A stretch of 24,254 nt of DNA, taken from a virus. The position numbers were made by a program, and so were the translations under genes. Below the pieces are notes generated by a model. The model was not told the DNA's origin. It made no database searches and was given only the letters and a program-made list of their open reading frames with translations. Every line of letters starts with the position of its first letter. Within the stretch, counting starts at the first letter, position 1. Shown piece after piece: positions 18,219-23,721 of this stretch. The DNA lies in the IMG/VR virus record IMGVR_UViG_3300006735_000244, positions 1 to 24,254 of that record; one strand, 5' to 3'.

Positions 18219-18824
18219 TTAACGCTCAAGTGTACGAGAAGGTAAGTAAGTATTGATAGGGCTTGTTCTATTTAGATGGCCTCTTAACATACTGTGTTCT
18301 GTCTTAGTTGTTTCTTCCTCCAGGAAAGCACTTCGAGCCTCCAGTTCTTGTGTCAGGTTTAACTTAGTTAAATCAGCAGAACCAATAATCGCTTCTTGTA
18401 ATTGTCTTCCTGCCTTAATAGTTATATATTGCCGTGCGTGTTCGGGGAGTAAATCCCACTCAAGGATGGTTGTCATATCAACTATTAAATCAGACTCAAA
18501 TGTATATCTATTATTTCTTCTGTCGTATAACTTGTCTCCTCGTTGCACTACATCTATATCTGGGTACTCCAAGTTATCAACTACAACTCGACTTACATTA
18601 CTCGATAACTCTATCTCGTTAGTCGATGTCCGTTCCAGTTTCTTTTCTAGGTCTGTATTAAACGACCAACCTTCTGATTGCAATGTCCTGCTTACATCGT
18701 TCAATGTATCTTCTGCTTGCTTTGCCAATCCAAATTGACCTTGCAAACTGTTAACAGGTGCTTCTCCAAGCATTTGCAGAACTCTGTTAACTGCTTCTAG
18801 AAAGCTGGTGCGGTTAAGTGCCAT
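18219..18824 (-). CDS. gp11: Tail tubular protein A / adaptor, gp11-like (201 aa)
   Basis: A 201-aa protein, against 196 in T7 gp11. Conserved family features: RTSFLEAVNRVLQMLGEAPV near the N-terminus, NDVSRTLQSEGWSFNTD, YDRRNNRYTFESDLIVDMTT, and the basic segment ITIKAGRQLQEAIIGSADL. It forms the ring joining the portal to the nozzle and is the docking site for fibres. The ATG is in a TAATG overlap with the preceding 53-aa gene, so the small gene and gp11 are probably coupled. The gp12 start follows after 2 nt. Confidence 0.95.
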   Translation of the reverse strand: MALNRTSFLEAVNRVLQMLGEAPVNSLQGQFGLAKQAEDTLNDVSRTLQSEGWSFNTDLEKKLERTSTNEIELSSNVSRVVVDNLEYPDIDVVQRGDKLYDRRNNRYTFESDLIVDMTTILEWDLLPEHARQYITIKAGRQLQEAIIGSADLTKLNLTQELEARSAFLEEETTKTEHSMLRGHLNRTSPINTYLPSRTLER

Positions 18825-18985
18825 TACTTCTTCTTCCTTTTCTTAGCAGTCTTTGCTGATCTCTTAAAGTTAGCAGCAGTAGGTGCGCCTTTTGCTCCAG
18901 GCTTACGCATCTTCTCTCCACTACCAGCTTTTATTCTCTTACGCTTTGCGTGTATGTTTGCGTAGAGTCCTTTCTTTTTTGCCAT
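18824..18985 (-). CDS. Small Lys/Arg-rich protein (53 aa), unknown function
   Basis: ATG at 18985-18983, stop TAA at 18826-18824. The 53-aa product starts MAKKKGLYANIHAKRKRIKA and goes on GSGEKMRKPGAKGAPTAANF with a Lys/Arg-only tail. 21 of 53 residues are Lys or Arg and one is acidic. The gene fills the gap between the 84-aa gene (2 nt upstream) and gp11 (TAATG overlap), and without it a 160-bp hole would be left in a packed operon. From memory, proteins with the same KKGLYANIHAKRKRI...GSGEKMRKPG pattern are common in marine phages, which supports a real gene. Such charge suggests nucleic-acid or capsid-interior binding, but no function is known to me. Confidence 0.85.
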   Translation of the reverse strand: MAKKKGLYANIHAKRKRIKAGSGEKMRKPGAKGAPTAANFKRSAKTAKKRKKK

Positions 18986-18987
18986 AG

Positions 18988-19242
18988 TTAACACTTCCAT
19001 TTACGAAGGGCTTTGTTGATCCTGCTCTTAGGATTCCTAGCAGTTTTGCTAGATGTTCTTTTCTTCTTCATCCCTTCCATCCTGGCGCAAAAAGATTTCT
19101 TTCTTTTGCCGCCTCCAGGTTGAGGTGCTTTCAGATTAGAACCTGTTGCTTTATTTATCTTTCTTCTACCAGCAGCTGTTAAACCGCCTGACCTACTCTT
19201 ATGTTTGCCCATTTTAAGGCGTACATTTTTCTTAGTAGCCAT
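18988..19242 (-). CDS. Small basic conserved protein (84 aa), unknown function
   Basis: An 84-aa protein with 29 Lys/Arg and a single acidic residue. Core motifs are KSRSGGLTAAGRRKINKATG, SNLKAPQPGGGKRKKSFCAR, then MEGMKKKRTSS and the ending ALRKWKC, with Cys52 and Cys84. I recognise this as a family widespread in environmental phages and some bacteria that has no assigned role (possibly the DUF6321 type, not verified). The SGGL and SFCARMxGMK motifs are more specific than mere basic composition. The ATG directly follows the stop of the 25-aa gene in the same frame (TAA ATG). Position between capsid and gp11 suggests a head-related or DNA-binding part, by context only. Confidence 0.88.
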   Translation of the reverse strand: MATKKNVRLKMGKHKSRSGGLTAAGRRKINKATGSNLKAPQPGGGKRKKSFCARMEGMKKKRTSSKTARNPKSRINKALRKWKC

Positions 19243-19320
19243 TTACTTTTTCTTTTTCTTTTTCTTTTTAGGAGGTCTGCCTACCTTAGTACCATAAGTA
19301 CCTTTGCCATAAGGAGCCAT
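19243..19320 (-). CDS. 25-aa mini-protein ending in eight lysines
   Basis: ATG at 19320-19318 encodes MAPYGKGTYGTKVGRPP followed by eight Lys and a TAA at 19245-19243. The 'PYGKGTYGxKxGRPPKKK' pattern is one I have seen in many marine phage genomes next to other tiny basic genes, so it is likely real despite its size. It begins 7 nt after the terminator hairpin and ends directly against the ATG of the 84-aa gene in the same frame, so a single stop codon separates them. I see no good Shine-Dalgarno. The GRPP-Lys segment resembles an AT-hook-like minor-groove binding stretch, but this is only resemblance. Function unknown. Confidence 0.65.
   Translation of the reverse strand: MAPYGKGTYGTKVGRPPKKKKKKKK
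19246..19269 (-). repeat. Four tandem AAAAAG hexamers
   Basis: The minus strand has four perfect copies of AAAAAG, coding for the eight C-terminal lysines of the 25-aa mini-protein. The purine-rich tract lies directly before the TAA and the ATG of the 84-aa gene and could help ribosome loading there. It is also a site where polymerase or ribosome slippage is plausible. Confidence 0.8.
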
Positions 19321-19349
19321 AAGAATAAAGGGGGTTGTGTTACCCCCTT
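19321..19349 (-). terminator. Rho-independent-type terminator after the capsid gene
   Basis: On the transcribed strand AAGGGGGT and ACCCCCTT (19349-19342 and 19335-19328) form a perfect 8-bp stem with five G-C pairs around a 6-nt loop, followed by the T-rich TATTCTTA. It sits 11 nt after the capsid stop codon, the position of T-phi after gene 10 in T7. Likely a partial terminator that lowers transcription of downstream tail genes relative to capsid. The T-tract is imperfect, in line with read-through. Confidence 0.82.
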
Positions 19350-19360
19350 ATATTAACGGC

Positions 19361-20347
19361 TTATGAGTTAGCTGCATAGAGTTCGATTGCACAGTCTGGG
19401 CGAAGTACGCCTGTTCCGTGAACCATGCTTCCAACAAGGAATGTTCCCTGGTATAAAGCGTGGACATCTGCTCCTGTCTGCTCCATCTTAAGATCCATCA
19501 ACTTAACTGTACCAACAGCTTGCTTGTTAAATACAAGACCAATGTTATCGGTGTAGTTAGCGTGGTATGTGTTATTCTCTCCAGTTACCGCTGATCTGTT
19601 TGTCTTAGGTAAATGGTTAGATTTCACAATGTGGATTCCTGCAACTTTAAGGACTTCTCCTTCTGCGTATGCTCCTTGTCCACCCCAATCTCTGTTGATG
19701 ACATCAGTAGTTTTAGCAAGCTTGTAGTAGTTTGCTGGATCTAAACAACAGTATCTATCCTCTTCTGGAAGGTTGTTAACATCCATCTGTTCAGCAGCAG
19801 AGAACAAAGCAGTTGCTAAGTCAGCACCAGTTACGGCAGCGACAGCAGCAGCTGTGTTAGCTGTACCTGATTTAAGGATCTTAACTCTTGTACCACCTGG
19901 AAGATCGGTGTTGAAGTTAGTACTTGTTCTTGCAGCTTGAGCTATTGAAGCAGCTACGTTCTGATCGAACTGGTATGCTAAAGCATTTCCCATCTGAACT
20001 GAGTACTGGCTTCTCACATCGTAGTGATTCTTGGCCTCGTCAATGTCTGCAATAAATGTATTCGACACTAATTTGTCGTCAATATTTATTGTAGCTTCAG
20101 CGTGCTTGATAGCATTACCAGTAAGTTGTGTACCTGGAGTATGATAAGCAGTACTAGAAAGTCCAATAATTGGAAATTGTGCTGATTTTCCAGAACTTAT
20201 AGTTCTGACAGTATGTAAATCTTCAAAGATAGTTGCCTTTCTAAAACTTGAAAGTACCTCTCCTGCAAAGACTTTGAGAAAAAGTGCATCGTAGCCAGTA
20301 CCTGTATTGTTAACAAGTCCGAGCCTTGATGACGTAAAGTTAGCCAT
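19361..20347 (-). CDS. gp10: Major capsid protein, gp10-like (328 aa)
   Basis: A 328-aa protein (T7 gp10A is 345 aa) with typical podovirus capsid segments: SRLGLVNNTGTGYDALFLKV near the N-terminus, FAGEVLSSFRKA, HTVRTISSGKSAQFPIIGLS, TAYHTPGTQL, INIDDKLVSNTFIADIDEAK and DVRSQYSVQMGNALAYQFDQ. The C-terminal part has GTFLVGSMVHGTGVLRPDCA. These fit the HK97-like fold of T7-like capsids. The gene follows scaffold after a 110-nt control region and is followed by a strong hairpin terminator. Only a weak AGGT-type ribosome site, about 9 nt from the ATG, is visible. I saw no slippery heptamer in the last 40 nt, so a gp10B-like frameshift product is not supported. Confidence 0.97.
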   Translation of the reverse strand: MANFTSSRLGLVNNTGTGYDALFLKVFAGEVLSSFRKATIFEDLHTVRTISSGKSAQFPIIGLSSTAYHTPGTQLTGNAIKHAEATINIDDKLVSNTFIADIDEAKNHYDVRSQYSVQMGNALAYQFDQNVAASIAQAARTSTNFNTDLPGGTRVKILKSGTANTAAAVAAVTGADLATALFSAAEQMDVNNLPEEDRYCCLDPANYYKLAKTTDVINRDWGGQGAYAEGEVLKVAGIHIVKSNHLPKTNRSAVTGENNTYHANYTDNIGLVFNKQAVGTVKLMDLKMEQTGADVHALYQGTFLVGSMVHGTGVLRPDCAIELYAANS

Positions 20348-20457
20348 CGGTTAAATACCTAGAATTAATGATTATCCAGACCATTACTTCTGCATAGGTG
20401 TCCTTCGCAAAGGGCTTTGCTTCTGTTAGAAGGTCTAGGTTGATCTAACTATAGCGT
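20348..20457 (-). promoter_or_regulatory. Scaffold-capsid intergenic control region with small palindromes
   Basis: The only gap over 100 bp between genes. On the plus strand 20407-20420 is the palindrome GCAAAGGGCTTTGC, and 20420-20432 is CTTCT-GTT-AGAAG, a perfect 5-bp stem with a 3-nt loop. CCTTC at 20402-20406 can also pair with GAAGG at 20429-20433 around them. In RNA this would be a structured leader of the capsid message. It holds no open frame of note. Confidence 0.6.
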
Positions 20458-20480
20458 TTAAAGTATGTTAGATCGACCTA
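20436..20480 (-). promoter_or_regulatory. 14-nt inverted repeat spanning the scaffold stop codon
   Basis: Arms TAGGTTGATCTAAC (20436-20449) and GTTAGATCGACCTA (20467-20480, plus strand) pair over 14 positions with one mismatch. The 17-nt loop holds the scaffold TAA. There is no T-run after the stem, so an RNA-processing or mRNA-stability element (RNase III type, as between T7 late genes) is more likely than a terminator. Which of these applies is inference. Confidence 0.6.
20444..20466 (-). promoter_or_regulatory. Candidate phage RNA polymerase promoter upstream of capsid
   Basis: The minus strand reads AAACGCTATAGTTAGA at 20459-20444. It agrees with the T7 late promoter in the core CxCTATAG and in the AGA at +4 to +6, with +1 at G20449. 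It is in the expected phi10 place, about 100 nt before the capsid ATG. The -17 to -8 part does not match T7, and I found no clear second copy in the window, so the call is tentative. Confidence 0.35.
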
Positions 20481-21255
20481 ACTTTTCACTAACCTTCTTT
20501 CTGTATGCACTATCTTTTTGATAACGAGGATCATTCATAGCTTCTACTAACTGTGCATTGGATTCAAACTTATCATTGCTTCCACCTCTAGATGATCTGC
20601 CTCCAATCAATCTTGGCTCTTGATCTGTAGCTGCCATGTAACGTGCCTGGAGTCCATCGACTGCGAGCTTGACATAGTTAACGTCAGTAGATTTCATTGC
20701 CTTATCGTAGGCTGCCCTCTCTTGTTCGTTGAAGTTTTGTCCAGCCCAAGTAACCATCTCCTTATATCTTTCTGCTCCTCCATATTCATTCTGTAAATCA
20801 GTAGCCTGTTGAACACTCAGTTCATTATCTTTTGTAGCTCTGTACTGCAAGCCATCAAGATATGACTCGACCATATCTCTACTAAAGCCAGCACCTTGTA
20901 GTGATTCATAGTCTGAATCCTCTAGCTTTCCATTCTTTTGCCAACGCTCATTCATGTTGCCGTAGTCAACACCAGCTTCTTCTAGTTTGCTTCCTACTAA
21001 ATCTCCGTAAATTTCTTTAGCAGTTCCCTGTGGTGTTTCAGTTACTTGCTCTTCTGACTTTGACGGCTGACTCTGCATCTTTTGCAGTTCGATGTAAGCC
21101 TTCTCTAATTCTTCCTGGCTCTTGTATTTACCAGCTAGCAGTTTCTCTTCACCCTGGATCTCAACATTATCATCTTGAGTAAGTTGTTGTTCCTCTGCAA
21201 GTGCAGGATCTACAGCTGTGGTAGGTTCATCTTTGATGGTAATAGCTTCTGGCAT
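20458..21255 (-). CDS. gp9: Scaffolding (capsid assembly) protein, gp9-like (265 aa)
   Basis: An acidic 265-aa protein between portal and capsid, where T7 gene 9 (307 aa) lies. It has an N-terminal disordered Glu/Gln/Thr-rich part, then LLAGKYKSQEELEKAYIELQ (about 39-58), a signature of podovirus scaffolds. A helical, Glu/Lys-rich middle follows (AYDKAMKSTDVNYVKLAVDG). The C-terminus is basic (YRKKVSEKLGRSNIL), as expected for the capsid-contacting helix-turn-helix of scaffolds. It begins 5 nt after the 58-aa gene without a clear Shine-Dalgarno, so it may be coupled to that gene's translation. Its stop codon lies in the loop of an inverted repeat. Confidence 0.92.
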   Translation of the reverse strand: MPEAITIKDEPTTAVDPALAEEQQLTQDDNVEIQGEEKLLAGKYKSQEELEKAYIELQKMQSQPSKSEEQVTETPQGTAKEIYGDLVGSKLEEAGVDYGNMNERWQKNGKLEDSDYESLQGAGFSRDMVESYLDGLQYRATKDNELSVQQATDLQNEYGGAERYKEMVTWAGQNFNEQERAAYDKAMKSTDVNYVKLAVDGLQARYMAATDQEPRLIGGRSSRGGSNDKFESNAQLVEAMNDPRYQKDSAYRKKVSEKLGRSNIL

Positions 21256-21260
21256 AATTT

Positions 21261-21437
21261 TTAACTAATAATGATTTCGTTTTTATCAGGATTGCGAGTA
21301 ATAGTCGGTAGTGATGTATCAGGTTCTACAAAATCAGAACCTTTAATGACTATCTCTTTGACTCCTGGTACTACAGGTGCATCCGATACAGGTTTCTTAG
21401 CCTGTTTCTTGGATGGTTTCTGCGAACTGGCTGGCAT
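21261..21437 (-). CDS. Small protein (58 aa) between portal and scaffold, unknown function
   Basis: ATG at 21437-21435 and TAA at 21263-21261 give a 58-aa frame that begins inside the last 41 nt of the portal gene in another frame. It starts MPASSQKPSKKQAKKPVSDA (basic, disordered) and continues with EIVIKGSDFVEPDTSLPTIT and the ending RNPDKNEIIIS, a short beta-like acidic part. The best ribosome site of the window, AAGGAGG, lies 5 nt before the ATG. It fills an otherwise empty 141-bp gap and stops 5 nt before the scaffold start. I do not recognise the family. A minor head or assembly factor is plausible from position only. Confidence 0.78.
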   Translation of the reverse strand: MPASSQKPSKKQAKKPVSDAPVVPGVKEIVIKGSDFVEPDTSLPTITRNPDKNEIIIS

Positions 21438-23103
21438 CAATTCCTCCTTGATTTGTAATTGCAGTTAGTGCTTCGGCAGCCCTATCAGGGGTTGTACCCT
21501 GGAAGTTCTTAACTGCCTGTGCCATAGCTGGTGATTGGATTCCCTTCTCTAGCAACTGTTGTTGTTGCTGTTGTTGGGCTGCCTCTGCTTGTGCAGCAGC
21601 TTCTTGTTGTAACTGCTGTGAAGTCTTGACTAAGTTCGTTGTATCTATTGAACCACTAGCTGCAAGTCTGCGTAGCGCTTCTTCGACATTAAGAAACTTC
21701 ATCATCGCTTCTGGGCCAAGTGCATTGTTGGCAGTTTGAATGAAGTCTACAAGTTTATTGCGATCATCGCCACGGCCAATCGCTTCGATACCTGTAACTG
21801 CCTTCTCTTTAATTAATGGTTCTCCTGTTATCTCGCTGTTAGGGAAGTCAGGTAACTTACGCTTCTTGCGTAGTATGTGAGTCAGTCGTCTAACAAGTGG
21901 TAACTGTAGTTCTTGGCTAAGTATGGAATACAATCCTGAGATACCAGCATCTAGCTCCTGCGCCATATATCTTATCTCTTCTGCTGTAACTCTTTCCCCT
22001 GGTCTTTGTATCGCTGTGTTAAGCATGAACGCAAAAGCTAACCTTTGCTCTATTCGTTCTATGGTTTGGTTTGCTATCTGTAAATCTTGTGATTTACCAG
22101 CAGCCTGGAGTACTGTGACATCTGCTGCATTGCCTTGTACGATAGATCCATTCGATGCCTGGCTAAGTGTGCGTGGCCTTGTTGTGCCATTTGGGTTACA
22201 TAAAAATAAAACTTTACTGAGACTTGCGCTCGCTTCCAATATAGCTTTGTATAAATTTTCTAGTGCAAGTAAGTCGCCATAATACTGCTCGACATACGAC
22301 CTTCCGTACATTTCTGAATCCACCCGATCTTGCCTCAATGCAATCCAGGGAGATACATCTGCCTTGCATTTACCATGAGTGCCTGGTATCTCTTTACCTT
22401 TTATTTCTTGATACCAATAGCAGTAATTATCCATGTATTTAACACAGGTATATATCTTGACCATACGTTTCTCCATCTCTTCCTCGTCTTCTTCATCCTC
22501 CTCCAGGTATTCGTCTGGAAGTGCATCTTTAAATATCTCTTCTTCTACTACTATCTCTGTCACGTTACCCATAGGGTCACGACAAAGCACATAAGAATCT
22601 AAATGTATAACCTTTATCCCTTCGTCACTTACATACAACAGAACATTACCACCTACAAGTAAATGCTTTATTGCTTCGTGCATTGCAGCACGCCCACCCA
22701 TAGTCTCTAGTAATCTCATTACTGCCTGTTCTACTTTGACTAATGCGGTATCGAACTCAGTAATCATCTGCGGATCTTGTTGATCTGCCATCAAAGCCAG
22801 GCTATCTATTTCTAATTTAAAAAAATTTTCGTTAGTAGGGAAAAGAGTACCAGCAAGCTTACTGGTCATGTGACCAACACCTCTTGCGCCTAGTGATTGA
22901 TATGGAGTTGGCAACCTACCAGCATCTCCATAGTTCTCATCTTCTATTAGTCCAGGAATAGTAACCTTACTACAATCTCTTGCACGCATTAACTGCGAGT
23001 CTCTATCTATTCGCAGCTGCTCGTAGCGTTGTGAAGCCGTGCCGTTAGGTGTGCCATACAACGCTGACTGTGCATCAACATTATTAGTAAGTTTAATCTT
23101 CAT
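21397..23103 (-). CDS. gp8: Portal (head-tail connector) protein, gp8-like (568 aa)
   Basis: Strongly T7 gp8-like, and 568 aa against 536. Shared segments: YQSLGARGVGHMTSKLAGTL (68-87), GGNVLLY (151-157), YGRSYVEQYYGDLLALENLY (266-285), QRLAFAFMLNTAIQRPGERV (353-372), TAEEIRYMAQELD and GLYSILSQELQLPLVRRL (390-407). The ring of twelve subunits is the DNA gate at the capsid vertex. An acidic insert at 196-212 (EEDEEDEEE) and a Gln/Ala-rich C-terminal tail (seven consecutive Gln) are lineage features also common in marine relatives. The ATG overlaps the preceding stop (TAATG). The 3' end overlaps the 58-aa gene by 41 nt. Confidence 0.97.
   Translation of the reverse strand: MKIKLTNNVDAQSALYGTPNGTASQRYEQLRIDRDSQLMRARDCSKVTIPGLIEDENYGDAGRLPTPYQSLGARGVGHMTSKLAGTLFPTNENFFKLEIDSLALMADQQDPQMITEFDTALVKVEQAVMRLLETMGGRAAMHEAIKHLLVGGNVLLYVSDEGIKVIHLDSYVLCRDPMGNVTEIVVEEEIFKDALPDEYLEEDEEDEEEMEKRMVKIYTCVKYMDNYCYWYQEIKGKEIPGTHGKCKADVSPWIALRQDRVDSEMYGRSYVEQYYGDLLALENLYKAILEASASLSKVLFLCNPNGTTRPRTLSQASNGSIVQGNAADVTVLQAAGKSQDLQIANQTIERIEQRLAFAFMLNTAIQRPGERVTAEEIRYMAQELDAGISGLYSILSQELQLPLVRRLTHILRKKRKLPDFPNSEITGEPLIKEKAVTGIEAIGRGDDRNKLVDFIQTANNALGPEAMMKFLNVEEALRRLAASGSIDTTNLVKTSQQLQQEAAAQAEAAQQQQQQQLLEKGIQSPAMAQAVKNFQGTTPDRAAEALTAITNQGGIDASQFAETIQETG
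21443..21449 (-). promoter_or_regulatory. Near-perfect Shine-Dalgarno of the 58-aa gene
   Basis: AAGGAGG on the minus strand, 5 nt before the ATG at 21437, inside the portal coding end (Gln-Gly-Gly codons). It decides the start of the small gene and may also feed ribosomes to scaffold. Most other genes here have weak sites. Confidence 0.75.
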
Positions 23104-23516
23104 TACATTGTGTTAGGTATAGTCAAAGTGCCAGAACCACCAGCACCTGGAACTATATCAGTTCTATAACGTCTTCTATTAGAACCAGCTTTGTTTGTTA
23201 AAGGAGCAGAAGAAGAACCGATCTGCATAGATGCTGCGCCAGCAGCTGTCTGTGCGTTAGCACCTTGTATTGAAGGATCGGAAAGTGGAGCAGGAGCAAC
23301 TTCTGTTGCGCTTGCAGCTGTTTCAGCTATTGGCTCTGGTGCAGCTGGAGGAGCAGCTAGTGCTGCCTGTTGCTGTGCCTCGAACCTTTCTCTTTGGGCT
23401 TCTAGGTTTCTCTCGAACTGTTCTTGTTGGATACGCATTTGTTCTTTCTGCATTTCCATCTGTTCTTGATGCCTTCTTTCGGCTTCACCATCGTCACCGC
23501 CACCGCCTCTGCACAT
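23103..23516 (-). CDS. gp7.3-like small virion / tail assembly protein (137 aa)
   Basis: I place the start at ATG 23516-23514 (MCRGGGGDDGEAERR), 4 nt after the previous stop. A longer frame from TTG 23561 would overlap that gene and has no support. Residues about 10-50 form a charged Gln/Glu/Arg-rich helix or coiled coil (EMQKEQMRIQQEQFERNLEA). An Ala/Pro-rich linker follows, and the C-terminus NRRRYRTDIVPGAGGSGTLT ends IPNTM. The MC-x-GGGG start and the basic plus Gly-rich ending followed by a hydrophobic strand recall T7 gp7.3 and marine homologues, located just before the portal gene. T7 gp7.3 is a small tail-linked virion protein needed for infectivity. The homology is weak, so the role is a fair guess. 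It ends in TAATG with the portal gene. Confidence 0.72.
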   Translation of the reverse strand: MCRGGGGDDGEAERRHQEQMEMQKEQMRIQQEQFERNLEAQRERFEAQQQAALAAPPAAPEPIAETAASATEVAPAPLSDPSIQGANAQTAAGAASMQIGSSSAPLTNKAGSNRRRYRTDIVPGAGGSGTLTIPNTM

Positions 23517-23520
23517 AATC

Positions 23521-23721
23521 TTAATTTTGTAGGTTGTTTTGTTCAATATAAACTGATTCAAGAATTTTTACCAGCTTTACCTGACCAGAATATAACCAAA
23601 TCTCACGATCAGTCATATCAATCGTAGGGCAACGCTCTGGAAATAACTCTTTTAGTTTAATAATAAGTGCTTCGTCAATAGCTGGATAACCTTCGTTTAC
23701 TGTATCGTCAATGGCTGCCAT
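23521..23721 (-). CDS. Conserved small protein (66 aa), unknown function
   Basis: A 66-aa acidic protein starting MAAIDDTVNEGYPAIDEALI, with FPERCPTIDMTDREIWLYSG and QVKLVKILESVYIEQN. The DREIW-x-x-x-GQ-x-x-V-x-x-L pattern resembles small proteins between exonuclease and portal genes of other marine T7-like phages, as I recall; no function is known to me. The start is supported by AGGAGAGG at 23736-23729, 7 nt before the ATG. It overlaps the exonuclease end by 25 nt in another frame and is followed after 4 nt by the gp7.3-like gene. Confidence 0.8.
   Translation of the reverse strand: MAAIDDTVNEGYPAIDEALIIKLKELFPERCPTIDMTDREIWLYSGQVKLVKILESVYIEQNNLQN

Noticed and set aside
19361-19400. A T7 gp10A/10B-type frameshift at the capsid end
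   Set aside because: No slippery heptamer is visible in the last 40 nt, and a terminator hairpin begins 11 nt after the stop.
21540-21600. CAA/CAG-rich tract in the portal gene as a microsatellite
   Set aside because: It encodes the Gln/Ala-rich C-terminal tail common in portal proteins of this type; codons are mixed and it is within a normal gene.
23517-23561. Longer start of the gp7.3-like gene from a TTG at 23561
   Set aside because: It would overlap the 66-aa gene, adds residues without family resemblance, and the ATG giving MCRGGGG is 4 nt after the previous stop, matching the operon's spacing.
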